Source: a virus
Virus record (IMG/VR): IMGVR_UViG_3300027365_000048
Location: 1-28,899 of that record
Direction: 5' to 3' (one strand)
DNA length: 28,899 nt
Position 1 is the stretch's first letter. Every line of letters begins with the position of its first letter. The notes beneath the pieces are model-generated. The model made no database searches, was not told the origin of the DNA, and saw only the letters and a program-made list of their open reading frames with translations. The position numbers and the translations under genes were made by a program. This document shows, piece by piece, positions 26,782 to 28,899 of the stretch.

Positions 26782-28424
26782 TTGTGGATGGCAGTCAGGA
26801 TCACGACGGCAGTGCTCGTGCCGGCGAACTCGTTGTCGTAGATGCGTGAATAGTCGTGCGCGAAGCCCGGCAGCAGCTCCTTGCCTTTGGCGCTGGCCGG
26901 GAGGATTGCCACAAGGCGCCCGTCCGGTTTGAGCAGGGCTGCGGCTGCCCCTAGGTGCGCTTGCCAGCGGCCTTCGCTGAATGGCGGGTTCATCACGATG
27001 CGGTCTGCCTTGGGCTGGCCTGGCGCCCACTTCAGGAAGTCGGCCTCGATGACGCTGTGCCCCTTGGCGCGCAGGATCTCGCAATGCAGAGGGCTGATCT
27101 CGACGCAGGTCGTTTGCAGCTGTGGCAGATGATCGGCAATGCCACCCTGGCCTGCGCTCGGCTCAAGCACGCCGTGGTGCGGTTCGATCTGTGCCAACTC
27201 AACCGCCGCCAGCGCGATGTTCTCCGGGGTCGGGTAGAACTGGTGCGACTTCTGGTCAGGGATGCAGCCAGAGCACACTACGGCGTCCAGCACCTCGGTC
27301 GGGTTGTAATCGAACTGCCAGTAGTGGCCGACCTTGGTCGCGCCTAGCGCCTGCAATACCTTCTCAGCTTCTGCCATTGCGGCCTTGTCGTGCTGGCCAT
27401 AGTCGAAGCGCATCGCGTTCGGCACGTCCTTGTAGCGCTCTGGCCAGCCGTCCAGCTTTTCGCTGACTTGGCGCATCCCGGCGAGCAGGTCAACCACGGC
27501 GAACGGCAGCGGCCTGTCGAACAACTCAAAGTCCTTGAGCTTCTTGGTGCGCTTCGGCTTTGTTCTCAGCTCAGCCGGTATAGCCGTCGGGTGCAGGTTG
27601 GCCAGGATCGCATTTAGCCGCCACGCCATGTCCGGATGAACTTCAAGGTGAGCCGTCGCTACGCCACCGTAGACGCGAATCCTCAGCGCTCCGCCGTCAA
27701 CCGACATCCACTGCCCATTCTGCCGGCTGGCCGCCTTGATGACGGGATCGGTAGAGCCATGCTTTGGCTCGTCGCGCCCCATGAACTTTGCGATGACGCA
27801 CCGCAGGTCGTTGATATGCCCGGCCGTTCCGTAGCTGAACACGCCCTGGATGATCATGCGCTTGCCGAAGCCTTGCGGCTGGTTCGTAACGTGCTGCCGA
27901 CTCAGCGCCCGGAAGATGCCGTCGACACGCTCAGCCAGGAACTGAGAGCGGCTGTGCAGCAGACTGGTAAGCGTTGACCGCACCGTTGCTTCCTCAAACT
28001 CTGGCAGGGCCGGCAGCTCTGTCTCGCCACTGTACTTGCTTGCCTTGCGTCCTTCCGGGTTGCGGATTTGCTCGTGCCATTCCTCGCGCCGCTTCTGCGG
28101 CATGTAGTCCATCACGTCCGTCATGCGCAGCGCGCGGCTCCAGAAGTCGGCGTTGAGCTGGGCAATGGCGCCCTCGACGCGGAACAGCGCTTCAACCGTG
28201 GTCGGCATACTGTGCCGCTGCTCCCGCACGTTGCCTTCGACGAAGTAGTGCAGGGCTGATGCGTTCTGGCCGAAGCGTACAGCCTCTGCCAGCGCCTCGA
28301 TGTTGCTGCGCGCCGCGTTGTATTGGCCGATCAAGCCGTCGACCAGATCGGCAGACATTGGGGCAAAGAACTCGGAAACGTCCTCGACCAGCTCGCCGTC
28401 CAGGTGTTTGGCTACTGCTGTCAT
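26778..28424 (-). CDS. DUF4942 domain fused to SAM-dependent adenine DNA methyltransferase
   Basis: The protein is 548 residues from ATG 28424 (AGGAG upstream; ATGA overlap with the previous gene). The N-terminal half is DUF4942-like: NADFWSRALRMTDVMDYMPQ, then KRREEWHEQIRNPEG, LAERVDGIFRALSRQHVTNQ and GHINDLRCVIAKFMGRDEP. The C-terminal half is a class I methyltransferase with SAM motif I VLEPSAGQGGIADHL (about residues 415-430), motif IV NPPF (about 477-480) and target-recognition motifs beyond. NPPF indicates amino-group methylation, most likely N6-adenine. No cognate restriction enzyme is present, so it probably modifies phage DNA against host restriction or serves regulation. A GTG at 28457 is a weaker alternative start. 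Confidence 0.9.
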   Translation of the reverse strand: MTAVAKHLDGELVEDVSEFFAPMSADLVDGLIGQYNAARSNIEALAEAVRFGQNASALHYFVEGNVREQRHSMPTTVEALFRVEGAIAQLNADFWSRALRMTDVMDYMPQKRREEWHEQIRNPEGRKASKYSGETELPALPEFEEATVRSTLTSLLHSRSQFLAERVDGIFRALSRQHVTNQPQGFGKRMIIQGVFSYGTAGHINDLRCVIAKFMGRDEPKHGSTDPVIKAASRQNGQWMSVDGGALRIRVYGGVATAHLEVHPDMAWRLNAILANLHPTAIPAELRTKPKRTKKLKDFELFDRPLPFAVVDLLAGMRQVSEKLDGWPERYKDVPNAMRFDYGQHDKAAMAEAEKVLQALGATKVGHYWQFDYNPTEVLDAVVCSGCIPDQKSHQFYPTPENIALAAVELAQIEPHHGVLEPSAGQGGIADHLPQLQTTCVEISPLHCEILRAKGHSVIEADFLKWAPGQPKADRIVMNPPFSEGRWQAHLGAAAALLKPDGRLVAILPASAKGKELLPGFAHDYSRIYDNEFAGTSTAVVILTAIHK

Positions 28425-28873
28425 GCTGCTTGCTCCTGTGCCTTCCACGCCCCGCACGCCTCGAAGATCCGCGCGGCCTGCGCCTCGTCCAGCGACGTGC
28501 CGCCCGGCATGGCTATCCAGCCAGAGCCGACGATGTGGTTCGGGTTGCAGCCGTCCAGCAGCTCGCGGTAGTAGTGCTCGAGTGCGCTGGCTAGCGTCTT
28601 GGACTTGAACATGCCGTCCGGCGCTATCTCAGTCGATTTCATGTAGCGCTGGCCTTTGGCATCCAGGCAGAACGCGCCGATGTAGATAACCCAGCGGTGC
28701 GAGATGTCGCAGAGGGCGCCCATGACCTGCCGGCTTGGCGCGATGGCCCGGACCTCTCGCCAGTCGATCAGATACTGGTCGTCGTTCTCCATGCGCACGA
28801 CGGCGACACGATGCAGGCGCAGCAGCGATCGACTGACCTTTTCAAGCCTGGCCCTGGGTATGTTGCTTTTCAT
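28421..28873 (-). CDS. uncharacterised early protein
   Basis: This 150-residue protein starts at ATG 28873 with GAGGTG six bases upstream; GTG 28879 overlaps that site and is rejected. It has a basic N-terminal helix (ARLEKVSRSLLRLHRVAVVR), a central region with tryptophans and cysteines (MGALCDISHRWVIYIGAFCL) and a helical C-terminus (TSLDEAQAARIFEACGAWKA). No family was recognised. Its stop overlaps the methyltransferase start (ATGA), implying coupled expression and perhaps related function. Confidence 0.65.
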   Translation of the reverse strand: MKSNIPRARLEKVSRSLLRLHRVAVVRMENDDQYLIDWREVRAIAPSRQVMGALCDISHRWVIYIGAFCLDAKGQRYMKSTEIAPDGMFKSKTLASALEHYYRELLDGCNPNHIVGSGWIAMPGGTSLDEAQAARIFEACGAWKAQEQAA

Positions 28874-28899
28874 GGCCACACCTCGCGCAGCGCCTCATC
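28870..28899 (-). CDS. 3' end of an upstream leftward gene (partial)
   Basis: Nine codons reading DEALREVWP followed by TGA (28870-28872) overlap the next gene's ATG by the ATGA arrangement used through this operon. This suggests the end of a coding sequence entering from beyond the window. It is too short to identify. Confidence 0.35.
   Translation of the reverse strand, partial: DEALREVWP

Overview
The window looks like about two thirds of a temperate, long-tailed (siphovirus-type) phage genome from a high-GC gammaproteobacterium, most likely Pseudomonas/Stutzerimonas. The evidence is the GC-rich coding, the typical Pseudomonas-phage gene order and a tRNA-Ser(CGA)-derived attachment site. 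No host chromosomal gene is visible. The attachment core is flanked on both sides by phage DNA, so this reads as an unintegrated (virion, circular or circularly permuted) genome rather than a prophage split at its ends; a tandem prophage is the alternative.

Layout. 1-725: the end of an early/middle cluster, with two small coupled genes and a proteasome-like Ntn-hydrolase. 817-5353: DNA packaging and head entry (terminase small and large subunits, portal, MuF-like minor head protein, small zinc-ribbon protein). 5443-6646: two probable cargo genes set into the head module (HNH nuclease fused to a resolvase-type HTH; KilA-N protein), bounded by hairpin terminators. 6769-8503: scaffold and major capsid. 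8531-9120: an antisense HNH-AP2 homing-endonuclease cassette with its own promoter. 9139-10497: head-tail connector genes. 10494-about 11775: an IS200/IS605-type element carrying an RHH gene and tnpB on the minus strand. 11782-14655: tail terminator, major tail protein, frameshifting tail assembly chaperones and two unassigned genes. 14741-22753: 1477-aa tape measure, tail-tip protein, fibre proteins and a DUF4376 fibre-assembly protein. 22810-23778: lysis region (M15 endopeptidase, lipoprotein, DUF1353 protein). 23779-24129: attP. 24130-25104: tyrosine integrase. 25105-28899: a leftward operon of small accessory genes with an Xis-like HTH protein at its end and a DUF4942-adenine methyltransferase near its start.

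How it works together. The rightward genes form one late block whose members mostly overlap by ATGA/TGATG or sit a few bases apart, punctuated by intrinsic-terminator-like hairpins directly upstream of ribosome binding sites. The leftward operon converges on int with no gap. int appears to have a promoter that starts transcription at its ATG, embedded in C-tract repeats that may be Int arm sites.

The most interesting items are: (1) the RHH-TnpB element, whose TnpB lacks the usual RuvC-II glutamate, whose RHH gene appears leaderless, and whose right end supplies the stop codon of a neck gene; (2) the complete attP with perfect 12-bp inverted arm repeats and a leaderless int; (3) a lambda-like GGGAAAC slippery site overlapping the end of the tail chaperone gene; (4) a phage proteasome-like Ntn-hydrolase; (5) the HNH-HTH fusion. 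All function calls come from reading motifs by eye; no database search was run.
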